Assembly: GCA_019454045.1 (NCBI GenBank)
Contig: SKCR01021128.1
Span: 1 to 64,000, forward strand
DNA from: Zanthoxylum bungeanum
Lineage: Eukaryota > Streptophyta > Magnoliopsida > Sapindales > Rutaceae
Direction of reading: 5' to 3'
Length of the DNA: 64,000 nt
The notes below the pieces were generated by a model. The model made no database searches, was not told the DNA's origin, and saw only the letters and a list, made by a program, of their open reading frames with translations. Below, in pieces: positions 13,401 to 25,038 of the stretch. The stretch's first letter is position 1. Each line of letters starts with the position of its first letter. A program made the translations under genes and the position numbers.

Positions 13401-13410
13401 AAGATACCAT
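7471..13410 (-). pseudogene. A1 internal region with broken copia pol
   Basis: RNase H is visible at about 7700-7830: minus-strand WKSSKQ, then after a frame break AAAEAAIEAIW. Reverse transcriptase is at 8255-8458, with FGLKQALGSWNYHFD matching the copia motif YGLKQASRSWN. An integrase remnant is at about 9490-9640 (FVTFTD and SRYGYV). The remaining 9.6-13.4 kb is AT-rich and has no frame I recognise; a gag would be expected there. Part of it, near 11465-11690, contains tandem-like AACTTGGACAAGACACC and GACTTTGGCCAACAA strings of unknown origin. No product could be made from this copy. Confidence 0.78.
13397..13409 (-). other. A1 primer binding site (tRNA-Met type)
   Basis: The reverse complement reads TGGTATCTTGAGC, starting one base from the 5' LTR. 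The TGGTATC start is the usual copia complement of initiator tRNA-Met. Confidence 0.8.
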
Positions 13411-15465
13411 TGTTGGAATTCTCTAAGGTCCCAAGGATCATTATCAAGCATGAAACAAGTGCAAATACAATCAAAGAAGTCACAGAATACTCACAATGAT
13501 CGGTTGAGTCGATGCGATGAAGACAAAAAACATTTTCTGCCCTCTAATGGAAGTCACGGCAGTGAGCTTTCTGGTTGTCCTCCATTTTCGGTTTTGGCTT
13601 GATCCATGAAGCTCAAAGCTTTGTTTGGTCATTCCTTACTAATGAAGTGAGTTCCATATCACCTTTGTATGGCTCCTATGTGTGCTAGAACCTTGATGAT
13701 TTGCTACAAATCATCCAAAGCTTCTCATTAGCTCTCGGTTTTTCAGAAAATAGAAGGCAGAATTCGGTCCTTGACCAAGTGAGAGAAGAATGAGTTTTTT
13801 GGCACCAAAAAAATGAAAAGAGAGAGAGATAGATTGGTTGGTGAGAAGGGAAATGTGTATCTAATACCAAATCAATTTCCAAAATTAATTATATATTTTC
13901 TCTTCCATAAGTCAAGAATTAAAGCTTGCCAACCACTTTCATCAATCCATCAATCAATCAATCAATCACATCAATCAATCAAATGTCACATCACTCAAAG
14001 TGACATGTGATTTAACGCTTGATGTGACTAGCGATTTGACACTTGATTTGACTTGCGTGCCGCAGTCGAATTCGAAATGAGAATATGCTCGCAAACAATC
14101 CCGGGCTCGGGTTCACTAATTCCAAAATAACGAATTTTCCGTTGCGACGTAATTAAATGATTATGCATAGTGAAATCACTATTCACGTCGCTAACGAATT
14201 AATTCTAAATTAACTCGTTCGCCGAATTAAAATCTAATTTCAATTCCGCGTCGAAATCCAATTTTGTATAATATATCGAATATATTATTTTATCGATTAA
14301 TTCCAAATTAATCGTTATCTCTCTTTTAATGATATTTTATCCTAGATAAAATATCTCCGTAATTAATCCCAGATTAATTTTCTCTCTCTACTAATTAATC
14401 CCAGATTAATTAAAGTGCGAGTCATACGTCATCGGTGAATCTTCGGGAAGCGACCCATGAGATCCCCGGATATGTTGGCAGTAAATTCGGTCGTCAGACT
14501 ATCCGAACACGTAAGTACCTAGTACTACGTTTATACCGATTTACAAGACAAGGTTGGCTTCTAGCAAAGCGCCATGCCTACCCAATTCTCCAGAAACATG
14601 CTTACAGGAATAAGCGATCTATATCAGGCGTAGTATACGTAGTATTGCGTATGTCGATCCAGTATCAGATGATCATGTGCTAGGTCTGGGGATGGAATTG
14701 TGTCTGCCCCGTACGAAGCACATGTCGGATGTCTAGTAACTAGTCTCTATAATCAGATATACATGACCTTGTCATAATATCCTGATAGCTGCAGCATTTA
14801 AGAGAACCAGTCTCGTATCCTACGTGACCATCATCTCCACTATGACTGGAGTGATACTTCCGTCTTGACATCACACCCAACATACTATGATTCTCGATAT
14901 ACCCAGAAGAGGCGTACACAGAAACCGGTTAAAGCCCTGGACGACCAAAACCAAAGTATATTGATTGTCGCAAGTATTAGCGGTGCAAGTCTCAGGTTAA
15001 GACCAAATACACCTACCCTGATTTCGGACTTCCATAGACACATAGTCATACTACCAATGGAATTCTGAGGGGGTCTATCCAGAGCGAAGCTGTTTCCCGT
15101 ACCATCGGTAAAACACAACCTCCTATTACACTTGCATGAGTATCTTATACCCAAATATATGAGAACTATGTTGTTGTGCCCTCACAACGCGCACAAGTGT
15201 AATACTAGTCTTTTACGCATTAATCGATGTGCAATCTCGATAATACTCTGACTAGGGATATTTAATGATTAATCCCTCGTGGACTGATACTGTCTTATAT
15301 CATTCTCAATCCAGGAACTTATCATAGGGACCTCCTATCATTTATACATCTTGGTGATCTAATCACAAATGATAAGAGAGCAATCTCCTTTGTCACATAG
15401 TTAATTTGTACAACAACACCATGATCTGTATAAATAGTGACACTATGGGTCATAATTGTCCAACA
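13411..15465 (-). repeat. A1 5' LTR
   Basis: 2055 bp; colinear with 5421-7470 with substitutions and small indels. It would carry the element's promoter on the minus strand. Confidence 0.9.
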
Positions 15466-16960
15466 CCATCCACAAAAGATGTATTTACATAATTTGTAGC
15501 TTCATGGAAAGTTGATGGCTCTCCATCTTCTGTTAGTAGACAATATGTAATGGTACTCTCCGTAACATACTCTGAATGCCAACCTAGAGGTCTTATCGCT
15601 CGATTTGATCGACGAACTGCAGAAGCTTCAAACTCAATTTGTTCTGGTACCTTATGCTCTGGTTCTGCTTTAGAAGAATATGAATTTTCTTGTTCTGGAT
15701 TATTTTCCACCAGTACTGTTGTAGTCTATGTACTTCTTTTTGAAGTGCTATCATTTCCTTCTTTATGCAGTTGATCTTCTGCAAATATCACATCCCTGCT
15801 GATGATGATCTTGTGGGTTAGTGGGATCTCACAAGCGATACCCCTTTACTCCATCAGCATAACCCAATGAAAATATATTTTCTAGATTTTGGATCCAGCT
15901 TTGTTCTTTCTTGAGCGTTGTACATCACGTATACAAAATAACTAAAAATATGAAGAGATGAGTAATCAGTTGGTTTTTCGCTCCACATCTCCATCGGTGT
16001 CTTCAAATTATTGACATTTGATGGAGATCTATTTACAACTTAACATGATGTATGAACTACTTCTGCCTAAAAGCATTTTGGTAGACTAGCTGTTCTGAGC
16101 ATAGCTCTTACTTTTTCCAACAACGTTTTATTCATCATTTCTGCCATTGAGGAGTGTATGGTGTAGTAGTTTTCCTTTTGATGTCTTCTTGCTGACAATA
16201 TACGTCAAAATCATTGCTATAATATTCTTATCTATTATTTGTCCTTAAACACTTGATTCTTTTTCCAGTTTCTACTTCAATTTGTGCTTTGAAGTTTTTG
16301 AAAAATGGCATCACATCTGACTTGTTTTTGATCAGGTACACCCAAAATCTTCTAGAAAAGTCATCAATAAATGATACAAAATATTTTACTTTCCCCAGAG
16401 ATTGAACCAGTGCTTCCTAAATATCAGAGTGAATTAATTTCTAAAATAGTTTTACTCCGGGCACTTGACTTGCTGAATTTTAATCTATTTTGCTTACTTG
16501 TTACATAATACTCACAAAACGACAGACAAACTGGTTTCAAACCTGGGAGTAGCTTTTGATTGACGAGAATATTCATTCACTGTTCTGACATATGGCATAG
16601 TTTCTGATGCCACAATATAGAAGCTTCTTCTCCAGAATCCATTGATGCCACCGATGTTGTTGCTTCCTGAATTGAGTCTCCCAAGAGAATATACAAGTTT
16701 GCTGAGATATTTTCAGATTTCAAGATTGTAAGTGCTCATTTCACCATTTTCAATACCCCATTTTCAACAATGATCTTGTATCCAAGGTAATCTAACTGTC
16801 CATATGACAAAGGATTTTCTTCATTCCCATAACATGTAAAAACTTTTGTACAGTACAGATAGTACCATTGCACATCTTTATTTTGATGGCTCCAATCCCA
16901 GCAATTTTCAAGGCATGATCATTGCCTAGAAAAATCGATCATCTAGAGACAGGTTCATAA
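15466..16960 (-). pseudogene. Copia-1 integrase and linker
   Basis: The linker next to the A1 insertion reads RRSNRAIRPLGWHSEYV, the usual RRS-R-RPP start of the copia region between integrase and RT. Further right, minus-strand frames give MAEMMNKTLLEKVRAML and a VVNRSPS...PMEMWS-like stretch of the copia integrase C-terminal part, and LDPKSRKYIFIG, the common LD.KSRK.IFLGY motif. Stops and shifts are frequent. An integrase would insert the cDNA into chromosomes; this copy is inactive. Confidence 0.75.
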
Positions 16961-16968
16961 TGATAGAA

Positions 16969-17298
16969 CTATTCTCTCCTAGAGGTCATGTGCCATGTTG
17001 CTGCAGAATCAATCAACCATGCATCACTTAGCTGTTTTCTTCTATCATTGGACACCATTGCTACTTCACTATAAAGTACGCCACCTTCTTCAAAAGTACT
17101 TGCAACACATCCTTGAGATTTTGTTGCAACATGAGCTTTTTCTGAACCATTCTTCAGATTCCAATAATCTTTCTTAACATGCCCTTTCTTGCCACAATTA
17201 TAGTATTTAACATTCTTCTTACTTTTTGATTTCGATCTGCCATGGTTTTGACTCCCACTTGAACCACGTTCGGTTGATCTCCCTCTTGTCATCGCCAA
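16969..17298 (-). pseudogene. Copia-1 zinc knuckle and protease region
   Basis: A 109-residue open frame. Residues about 28-46 read KNVKYYNCGKKGHVKKDYW, a retroviral-type CCHC knuckle whose first and last cysteines have changed to tyrosine. Residues about 93-105 read DAWLIDSAATWHM, the copia aspartic protease site with DSG changed to DSA. These changes, plus loss of the frame on both sides, argue against function. Confidence 0.85.
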
Positions 17299-17310
17299 TG
17301 CTTCTACTTA

Positions 17311-17909
17311 TTATGAACTAGATGACCTGTCTTCCTTAGTTTTGCGCCTAGACACTTCTTCCAGAGTAGCAGCTGTAACTTCGTTAAAGACTAGATTACT
17401 AATGACAACATTACTTGTCAAGTTGATGATAAGTTGATCATACGAATCAGACATAGTTTGAAGTTGCATATATGCACGTTCATTTGTTGATATACTATAA
17501 TCCAACACAATGAGTTGGGAAAATAATGTATTCAAGTTGTTGATGTGATCTGTCATGGATGTGGACTCACTCATTCGAAGAGTATAAGGTCTCATCTTCA
17601 AGAAGATCTTGTTGTGTAGTGACTTGACCTCGTACAATTTGGTAAGTGTATCCCAAATCTCTTTTCCAGTCCTCTTCTCTGCAACACAGGATAACACAAA
17701 TCTGCTAAGGTTAGATGCAAATTGCCTACATCGTTGTCATCCATATACTTCCATTTTTCATCAGTTATTCCATCTGGTCTCTCTCCAATTGCCACCAAGC
17801 AATTGTCTTTTCTCAAGGTTGCTTTTATTTTAAGTTTCCATAGGGAAAAATTGCTCCCGTTGAACTTCTCAATTTTGAACTTTCTCGTCATGTTTCTGAT
17901 GACAATCAA
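17311..17909 (-). pseudogene. Copia-1 Gag
   Basis: Two overlapping minus-strand frames. The first (17598-17909) starts MTRKFKIEKFNGSNFSLWK and continues with WKYMDDNDVGNLHLTLAD. The second (17311-17697) has KEIWDTLTKLYE, LHNKIFLKMRPYTLRMSE, TDHINNLNTLFSQL and SNVV. This is the copia Gag fold (UBN2 / DUF4219-type), which would form the virus-like particle. A frameshift near 17650 separates the halves. It is the best preserved part of Copia-1. Confidence 0.88.
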
Positions 17910-18021
17910 CTTCTCACTTGAACCGGATTTTTTACTATTTCACCATGAATAGAATCATATACGTGAATAGTACCATATATGTGAATGTACTATATACGTG
18001 AATAATAACCCTGAACCTCAA

Positions 18022-18033
18022 GCGTTGATACCA
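18022..18033 (-). other. Copia-1 primer binding site
   Basis: The reverse complement is TGGTATCAACGC, one base from the 5' LTR start at 18035; initiator tRNA-Met type. Confidence 0.82.
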
Positions 18034-18063
18034 CTGTTTGGGATCATTGGCTGAAGTTGGCAC

Positions 18064-21000
18064 TAGGCATGACAAGCAGACCCGGACCCGGCCCCGGTCC
18101 AGTTAGACCTGGATCTATAAAAAAAATTTGTGGATCTGAGTCTTTATTTTGAAGTCCCGCATTTAACCGGGTCCGGGTGGTTCCGCATCCGGGTACCCGG
18201 GACCCGGTTAAATAAAAAAAAAAACAAATTAAGTTAACCCTAAATGGCTAAATCCCTCTCAAATCAAAACGCAAAATCCCTAACCCACACCACTACCAAT
18301 CTTCTTCAGTTCGTTTTCACTCTTCAGTTCATCTTCTTCAATCTTATTCAGTTCATCTTCTTCAATCTTCTTCAGTTCTCCACTTCTCCACGACCATGAT
18401 CACGACTCATGCAGTCACGCTCTCGGCTTGCCTCTCCTCACTCAGTCACTCACCTCGGCCGGTGTCTCACCTCTCACTCTCTCAGCTTGTCAGCGACCAG
18501 CCGCAGCCACCATCTTCAGTCTTCACGCACAACAGCACAAACACCATCTTCACCGCCACCAGTTCCCCAGCCAAAAACTGATTGTTGATGTAAGTACTCC
18601 TCGCCTTTCATTTAATATTATGTTCGGTTATTTGATTAGTTTTTTTAGTGTGAATCAATTTAATGTGGAAGATATTTTTTATTTTGGTTGAAAATTTTGA
18701 CTCTGTTTCTGATTAAGTGCCGATTATCAGTTTTTTTTCCTGTTAATTTTTCTTTTATTGTTTTATTTATTTAATTATTTATTTTTTTATTAATTAAACG
18801 TTTGCTAATGAATATTTCATTTTCCTTTCCACGTTTTATTATATTTTTCTCATAATTTTCTTTTATTACTTAAAAAAGAAAATTGTTTGATTGATATGTG
18901 TATTTATTCTGGATTAAAAAAGAAAATGTCAATTTTAGCTTACTGATATTTTATTTTAGCTTCAGCTTGCCTTGCAGTAGTAGATGGGTGAAGATGAGTA
19001 AGGGAGGTCCGGAAGGATATTGGGCAATATATCTGAAAATACTGTTGATGAAATGGAACTAAGTCAACGAACAGAAGATGATGTCAATATTGTTGACATT
19101 TAGCAGGATTCGGCAGCATATGTAGAAAGTCAAAGTAGTTGTGGACGTGGTCATGGCCCTGATAATTTAATTGGCAATCGACGAAAGAGAGATAATGAAG
19201 ATATTGAGGCCGCAGAGGGTTCATCGAAATAGTATGGCAGTAGCAGTAGAAGGCTAACTTCAAATATATGGAACCATTTTAAAAGGCAAAAAAATGATGG
19301 TGGAGAGATTGATGCTATATGCAACTATTGTGGAAAACTGTTGACAGGAAAATATTCTAGTTGGACTTCACACTTGAAGAAACATTATTAGTGTTGTTTA
19401 AGAAAGACTTTCAGGGATGTCAACCAAATGCATTTACCATATACGACTAAACGGGATGAAACTACTTCATTGGAAAATATTGGCCAGCCAAAATGTGATA
19501 TGATTGCGGTGAGGATTTCAATTGCAAGAATGATTAGCTTTCACGAGCTTCCACATTGTTAGAGTTGCTTCAACCAATAATTGAAACAATAAGTAGGAAC
19601 ACTATAAAGAATGAAATTTTGAAGCTTTATGAACTCGAGAAGTCAAGGATAATCAGTTCATTAGAATCTTGTGAGAGTAGAATAGCAATTACTACAAATA
19701 TGTGGACTGCTAGTAATCAGTAAAAATGATATATGGTTGTTACAACACATTATATTGACAACTTATGGGTGCTACGAAGTCGTATCATAAGGTAACATCT
19801 TCTTATTTGTATTTTATATATTTAAATATAAATACATTTTAATTATTTAAATAACATAATTTGTTTGCTTTATAAGGTTTATATATGTGTCTACTCCATA
19901 TACCGGTGAAATGATGTGTAATGTGTTGCACAAGTGTTTGATGGATTGGAATATTGATAGGAAGTTGTCAACTTTGACTGTAGACAATTGTTCTGCTAAT
20001 GATTCTATGATTGACATGTTACTTGATAAATTGTCACAAAATTCATTGATTATGGGTGGGAAAATTTTTCACATGCGTTGTTGTGCCCATATCTTGAATT
20101 TAATAGTGAAAGATGGAATGTCTGTAATGGAAAAAGGTGTTGAAAAGATAAGAGATTCAGTGCTTTATTGGACAGCTACACCTGGAAGAGTTGAAAAATT
20201 TTGAAGCTCCAGTGCGTCAATTAGATTTTAAGGAGACAAATAAATTAGTTTTAGATTGTAAAACTCGTTGGAATTCAACTTTTTTAATGTTAAGTAATGC
20301 TTCCTTGTATAAAGATGCATTTGTTCGGTTGAAGGAACGTGATAAAAATTATAAATGTTTGCCATGTGAGTCAGACTGGGAGTTAGCAAAGATTATGTGT
20401 GAGCATTTGAAAGTGTTTTCTAAGTTGACAGAAATTTTTTCAGGAACTAGATATCCCACCTCAAATTTATTTTTTCCTAAGATATGTGAAATTAGATTAT
20501 CAATGAATTTATGGGAGAAATCACATATTGAAGGGATTAGGAAAATGGCTACTAAAATGGTGTCAAAGTATGAGAAGTATTGGGAAGTTATTCATGGAGT
20601 GATGGCTGTAGGGAACATGCTAGATCATAGGTTTAAGAAGTTAATGATTCACTTCTTTTTCCTTAAGATTTATGGAGACGCATCTTCATATCATATTGAT
20701 AGAGTATTTAAGATTTTCTCTGATTTGGTGCATGAATATGAGGCAAAGCATGCAGTGGCTGTGGATTAAGTTAGAGGAGGTTCCTTAGGAATTGGTAGTT
20801 CTCGATCTGGTTCAACAACACAATCTACTGTTTTGATGGATGGGAGTATAGCTGGGGAGTGGGACTCATTTATCTCCCAAGAAATTAACTATAAGCAATC
20901 TAAATCTGAGTTGGAGACTTACTTAGATGAGGGTGTTTTACCTCCGACTAGCAATTTTGATATTTTGTCATGGTGGAGTAATAACAAGGGCAAATATCCT

Positions 21001-21849
21001 GTACTTGCTGAGATTGCTAGGGATTTTTTGGCTATTCCTGTTTCTACTGTGGCTTCTAAGTCCGCTTTTAGCACTGGAGGTAGGCATTTGAGTCCTCATC
21101 GTAGTAGACTTCATCCAGATACTATGGAGGCGTTGGTGTGTACTCAAAATTGGTTGTGGAGTAATATACGAGGTAATAAACTACTTGTTTATTGTAAAAT
21201 TCATATGCATTAAGATTTTATATTAAAACTAACATTACTTTAATCTCTATTTACTATTGTTAGGTCGTGAAATGCTTGAAGATATTGAAGTTGACGAACA
21301 TATAATTAATACTTCATAAATGATTGATCCCGATGACTTGAAGAATGACGATTGATCCCGATGACTTGAAGTTGTGTTGAATTTGTAGTTTGTTTATTTC
21401 ATGTCATGTTTCATGTTAAAAGTTCAAACTTAAGTTATGTACTTGTGTTGAAAGTTCATCTTATGTTATGTACTTATGTATGAAACTTTTAGTTGTGTTA
21501 TGTACTTGTGTTGTGTTGAAGTTTTTTCCTTGTAGTTTGTTTATGATATGTAATGTACTTGTGTTGAAACTTGAAGTTCAAACTTAAGTATTTTTATGTG
21601 TTTTTTAATTTCTAATTCAAACTTATCACAAATCTAATATGTATTCAAACTTGTTGTGATATTGTTAATACATAGTATTGAATAGTGGAGCTTAAAAAAA
21701 GAAAAAAAAGAAAAAAAAACAGTGGAGGAGTTGCCGATCCCGGTCCGGATCCGGGTATACCTGGGTCCGGACCCGGATGCATTTTACTGGGTCCACATCC
21801 GGACCCGGTTCCCCTGAAGAGCGTGCGGATCCGGAAATTGCCATCCCTA
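18064..21849 (+). mobile_element. hAT transposon, decayed, with TIRs and 8-bp TSD
   Basis: The ends are TAGGCATGACAAG on the left and, as reverse complement, TAGGGATGGCAAT on the right. The flanking 8-bp TSD is GTTGGCAC (18056-18063) / GCTGGCAC (21850-21857), 7 of 8 matching. Both subterminal regions are packed with CCGGGTCC / GGACCCGG motifs in both orientations (18080-18210 and 21730-21830), a layout known from hAT elements where such repeats bind transposase. The 3.8-kb body has a BED finger, a transposase core and a C-terminal dimerisation domain, all with stops and shifts. Confidence 0.92.
18983..21300 (+). pseudogene. hAT transposase (BED finger, core, dimerisation domain)
   Basis: Order on the plus strand: a BED-type finger at about 19255-19390 (IWNHFK, ICNYCGKLL, SSWTSHLKKHY, then a stop); then SLESCESRIAITTNMWTAS, where ITTDMW is typical of hAT; a possible intron 19792-19876 (GT...AG); then 19887-20204 with DWNIDRKLSTLTVDNCSAND and MRCCAHILNLIVKDG; then 20191-20769 with CKTRWNSTFLML. 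The C-terminal dimerisation part at 20833-21213 has SAFSTGGRHLSPHRSRL and LVCTQNWLW. These are the marks of plant RICESLEEPER / Ac-like transposases, which excise and reinsert the element. There are several stops, one frameshift near 20200 and a TAA at about 20767, so it is inactive. Confidence 0.9.
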
Positions 21850-22366
21850 GCTGGCACGCAAGTAAAGTGAAATTGAGAATAATTGTTAGTTCATGAGGCT
21901 TTTCCTACCATATAACAGTACAATAATAATTAGGAGGCTTAGCCTACCATAAATCTTAACAATAAAATAAAGAAATGAGACACAAATTTAATGTGGTAAA
22001 ACCCTCTATGTGATGGAAACATTCACGGGCAAATGTAGAAGGATTTCACTATAGTGGAAATAATTTTACAACTTCTCTCTAAACACAAGGAGTTAACAAT
22101 CTCACACTCTCTTATAATAGGAGAACTACAACTCTCTCACAAACTCTTAAGAAGAAACTATATTTTTCTCTCTTAGAATACATATGATTTGGTTGAGAAT
22201 GAAATAAAGAAAATAATGAAATGAAGCCTCTATTTATAGGCATGAGATTCACTGTGTAAATAGTAAATTTTAATCTTATTATTATTTTTTAAAGCATGTG
22301 GGACCTACCCGCAAATTTATTATATTTTTTCTTAATCATTTGCACCTTTCGATGTAACGATTAACA

Positions 22367-22800
22367 CCTATATGGATCCAAATGCACAATGTTCCAGTTC
22401 TTTGTATGAATGAAAATACAGCACATTTCCTGGGAAGCCAAGTTAGAAAAGTGGGCGAGATTGTTATGGGGATTTCTGGCAGCTGTGTAGTGACGTTTAT
22501 GAAAGTAAAGATGCATCTATAAATGAATAAACCTTTAAAGAAATGTATTTATCTGGAGAACAATGCAGAGAGAACGAACACAATCATTCCAATTCTTTAC
22601 AAGAGAATTCCTGAGTTTTGCTCTCAATGTGGGCTGTTAGGTGCGAGGACAGACATGAAAGTGAAGGGGAGAATGAGCATGGATGGGGGCAATATCATGG
22701 AGATTGGTGTATGGGCGGATCCAAATTCCTTAGGTCGGACTAGAGCCTCGTGTAGTGGAAACTGGTCAAACCAGCGGATAGAGAGCACAAATATATTTTT
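22367..22800 (+). pseudogene. DUF4283 protein, middle and zinc-knuckle part
   Basis: Resumes the frame interrupted at 3296: WIQMHNVPVLCMNENTAHFL, GSQVRKVGEIV, then a stop near 22520, MNKPLKKCIYLEN, IPILYKRIPEFCSQCGLLG, and MEIGVWADP. The order WIQ.HN.P, KPL.RC, Y.R.P.FC..CG.LGH is that of DUF4283 plus zf-CCHC_4. The histidine of the knuckle is replaced (GLLGAR) and the last cysteine is missing. The right end runs into the LTR of Copia-2 at about 22800, and nothing further of this gene was found. Confidence 0.82.
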
Positions 22801-23004
22801 TTAAATAATTAAATGAGTAACTATATTCTATTCGGGTCTCCATAGGAAAAATTCGTGTTGAATCATAGTTCAGGAGTTCCAAAACAGGAAAACGAGTTTC
22901 AACATGCATCATGTACGCGGGCTACAGTGCGTGCCAATTGACAGTGCGCGTCTGCGCACAGTACGCGCCCTTTGTTGAACATTTTTTCATTGCAAATATA
23001 TCTC

Positions 23005-25038
23005 TGTTGGTATATTCTAAGGTCCCAAGATCAAACAAGACATGAAAACATGCGTGAATACACCAACGAAGATAGCGGAATACTTACATTGATCGGTTAT
23101 GTCGATTTGAAGACGAATCATGCCAAAAAACGCAATGCCTTTGTAAGCCCACTGCAGCAGTCCATACTCACTGTCTTGGCAGTTTCGGGTCTCAAAACGA
23201 AGCTCCAAACTCCGTCGGATGAATCCCGCCTCATGGGTGAACCTCCCTACCACCTTCGCAAGACTCGTAGTGTGCTAGCACTTGAATTTTCACCATGAAA
23301 ATCCACTCTTTGCTTCCCTAAAGTCCACGCCAAAATTGGTTCCAAACCAGTAACATGTTTCAGTTTTGGGCGTGAGAAGAGGAGAAAAAAATGAGAGAGA
23401 TGATCTTGTATTAAGTTAAAATGATTTACCAAAAATCAATTTATATTTATGCCATTAAATTTATTAAATTGATAATAAATTTATGACACAAATCATGCAA
23501 TGGTTTAGAGTGTCAAACACTCAAACTCCATGCAAGACCATTGAGTGTATTGTACACAATCTTCATGCAATGCATTAGAATTAAATAATGCATAATATGA
23601 CATGTGTCATGTGGGCCCCACACGTTTCCAAATGAAAGTGGGCCCACGTTCACTCACGCGTTCGGGTTCGATATTTCCGAAATACCGAGCTCACGTCGCG
23701 ACGTTAATTAAATCGAATTTAAATAAATAATTGCGCCTAGCGAAATTATTATTTACGTCGCTAATGAATTAATTCTAAATTAACTCGTTTGCCCGAATTA
23801 AAATCTAATTTTAATTCCGCATCGAAATCTAATTTCGTTTAATATATCGAATATATTAATTTACCGATTAATTCCAAATTAATCGTTATATCTCTCTAGA
23901 CGATATTTTATCTTAGATAAAATATCTCCGTAATTAATCCTAGATTAATTTTCTCTCTCTTCTGTATAATCCCAGATTATTCAAGAGTGCGAGTTGTGCG
24001 TCATCGGTGGATTATCGGGAAGCGACCCATGAGATCCCCGGATAATCTGGCAGTAAATACGGTCGTCGGAGTATCCGAATCACGTACGTACCAAGTACTA
24101 CGTTCTACCGATTTACGAGACAAGGTCGACTCCTAGCAAAGCACCAAGTCTACCTAATTCTCTCTCGGACATATCCATTAAAGAATATTAAGATCTGTAT
24201 CAAGCGTAGTATACTAATGTATTGTGCATATCGGCCCAGTATCGGATAATCAAGTGCTAGGGCTGGGGCTGGATAAGTGTCTGCCCCGTCCGAAAACATA
24301 TCAGATGTCTGGTAACTAGTCTCTATAATCGGATATTCATGACCTGGTCATAATATCACGATTGGATGCGCATCTCTTAAGAGCACTAATACCGTATCCT
24401 GGTGACATCATCTCCACTATGACTGGAGTGATACTTCCGTCTTGACATCACATCCAATACACTACGATTCTCAATATACCCGGCATTGGCGTGCACAGAA
24501 CCGGTCAGAGTCCTAGACGACCTCAACTAAAGTATATCGATTGTCGTAAGCATTAGCGATGTAAGTCTCAGGTTAAGACTATACACACCTACCTTGATTT
24601 CGGCCTCCCATAGACACATATTCATAATACCAATGGGATTCCGAGGGGTCTATCCAGAGCGAAGCTGTTTCCCGTACCATCGGTGAAACACGACCTCCTA
24701 TCGCACTTGCATAAGTATCCAACACTTATATATATGAGAACTATGCCGTTGTGCCCTCACAACGCACACAAGTGCAATACTAGCCTATTCCGCATTATCG
24801 ATGTCCAGTCTCGATAATACTACGGCTAGGGATATTTAATGATTAATCCTTCGTGGACTGATACTGTCTCATATCATCTCAATCCAGGAACTAATCATAG
24901 GGACCTCTCTTCATTTATATATCTATGGTGATCCAATCACAAATGACGAGAGTGCAATTTCCTTGTCACATAGTTAATTTGCTACAACAACACAATGATC
25001 TGTGCAAATAGTGACGCTATGGGTCATTTTGTCCAACA
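23005..25038 (-). repeat. A2 3' LTR
   Basis: 2034 bp; almost identical to 30893-32927. Confidence 0.93.

Larger units (their letters stand above)
5421..15465 (-). mobile_element. A1: ~10 kb copia-derived element with 2-kb LTRs
   Basis: LTRs are 5421-7470 (2050 bp) and 13411-15465 (2055 bp), with TGTTGG...CCAACA ends. On the minus strand the PBS TGGTATCTTGAGCC lies one base from the right LTR, and a PPT AAGTGGGAGAT abuts the left LTR. The TSD is CCATA / CCATC (5416-5420, 15466-15470). It sits between the integrase and reverse transcriptase of Copia-1. The internal 5.9 kb holds only broken copia pol remnants in the order integrase, RT, RNase H (right to left) and no recognisable gag. It is therefore presumably non-autonomous. 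LTR divergence by eye is a few percent, more than in A2. Confidence 0.92.
3297..22366 (-). mobile_element. Copia-1: degenerate Ty1/copia element split by two insertions
   Basis: The left (3') LTR is 3297-3839; the right (5') LTR is 18035-22366 with the hAT element removed. A PPT-like string AAAGTGGGAGCAT (minus strand) abuts the left LTR, and a PBS TGGTATCAACGC (18022-18033) lies one base from the right LTR. The flanking TSD is TCTAT / CCTAT. On the minus strand, gag, zinc knuckle, protease and integrase lie at the right, then the A1 insertion, then reverse transcriptase and RNase H at the left. This is the Ty1/copia order. All frames carry stops or frameshifts and the LTRs differ at many positions, so the element is old and dead. 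Without A1 and the hAT it is about 5.2 kb. Confidence 0.92.
18035..22366 (-). repeat. Copia-1 5' LTR, split by the hAT element
   Basis: LTR sequence is 18035-18063 plus 21858-22366 (about 538 bp), with TGTTTGG...TTAACA ends. The hAT insertion lies 29 bp inside its PBS-side end. Confidence 0.87.

Noticed and set aside
21645..21870. Collagen-like PGPDPGIPGSGPG peptides on both strands
   Set aside because: They are translations of the CCGGGTCC subterminal repeats of the hAT element.
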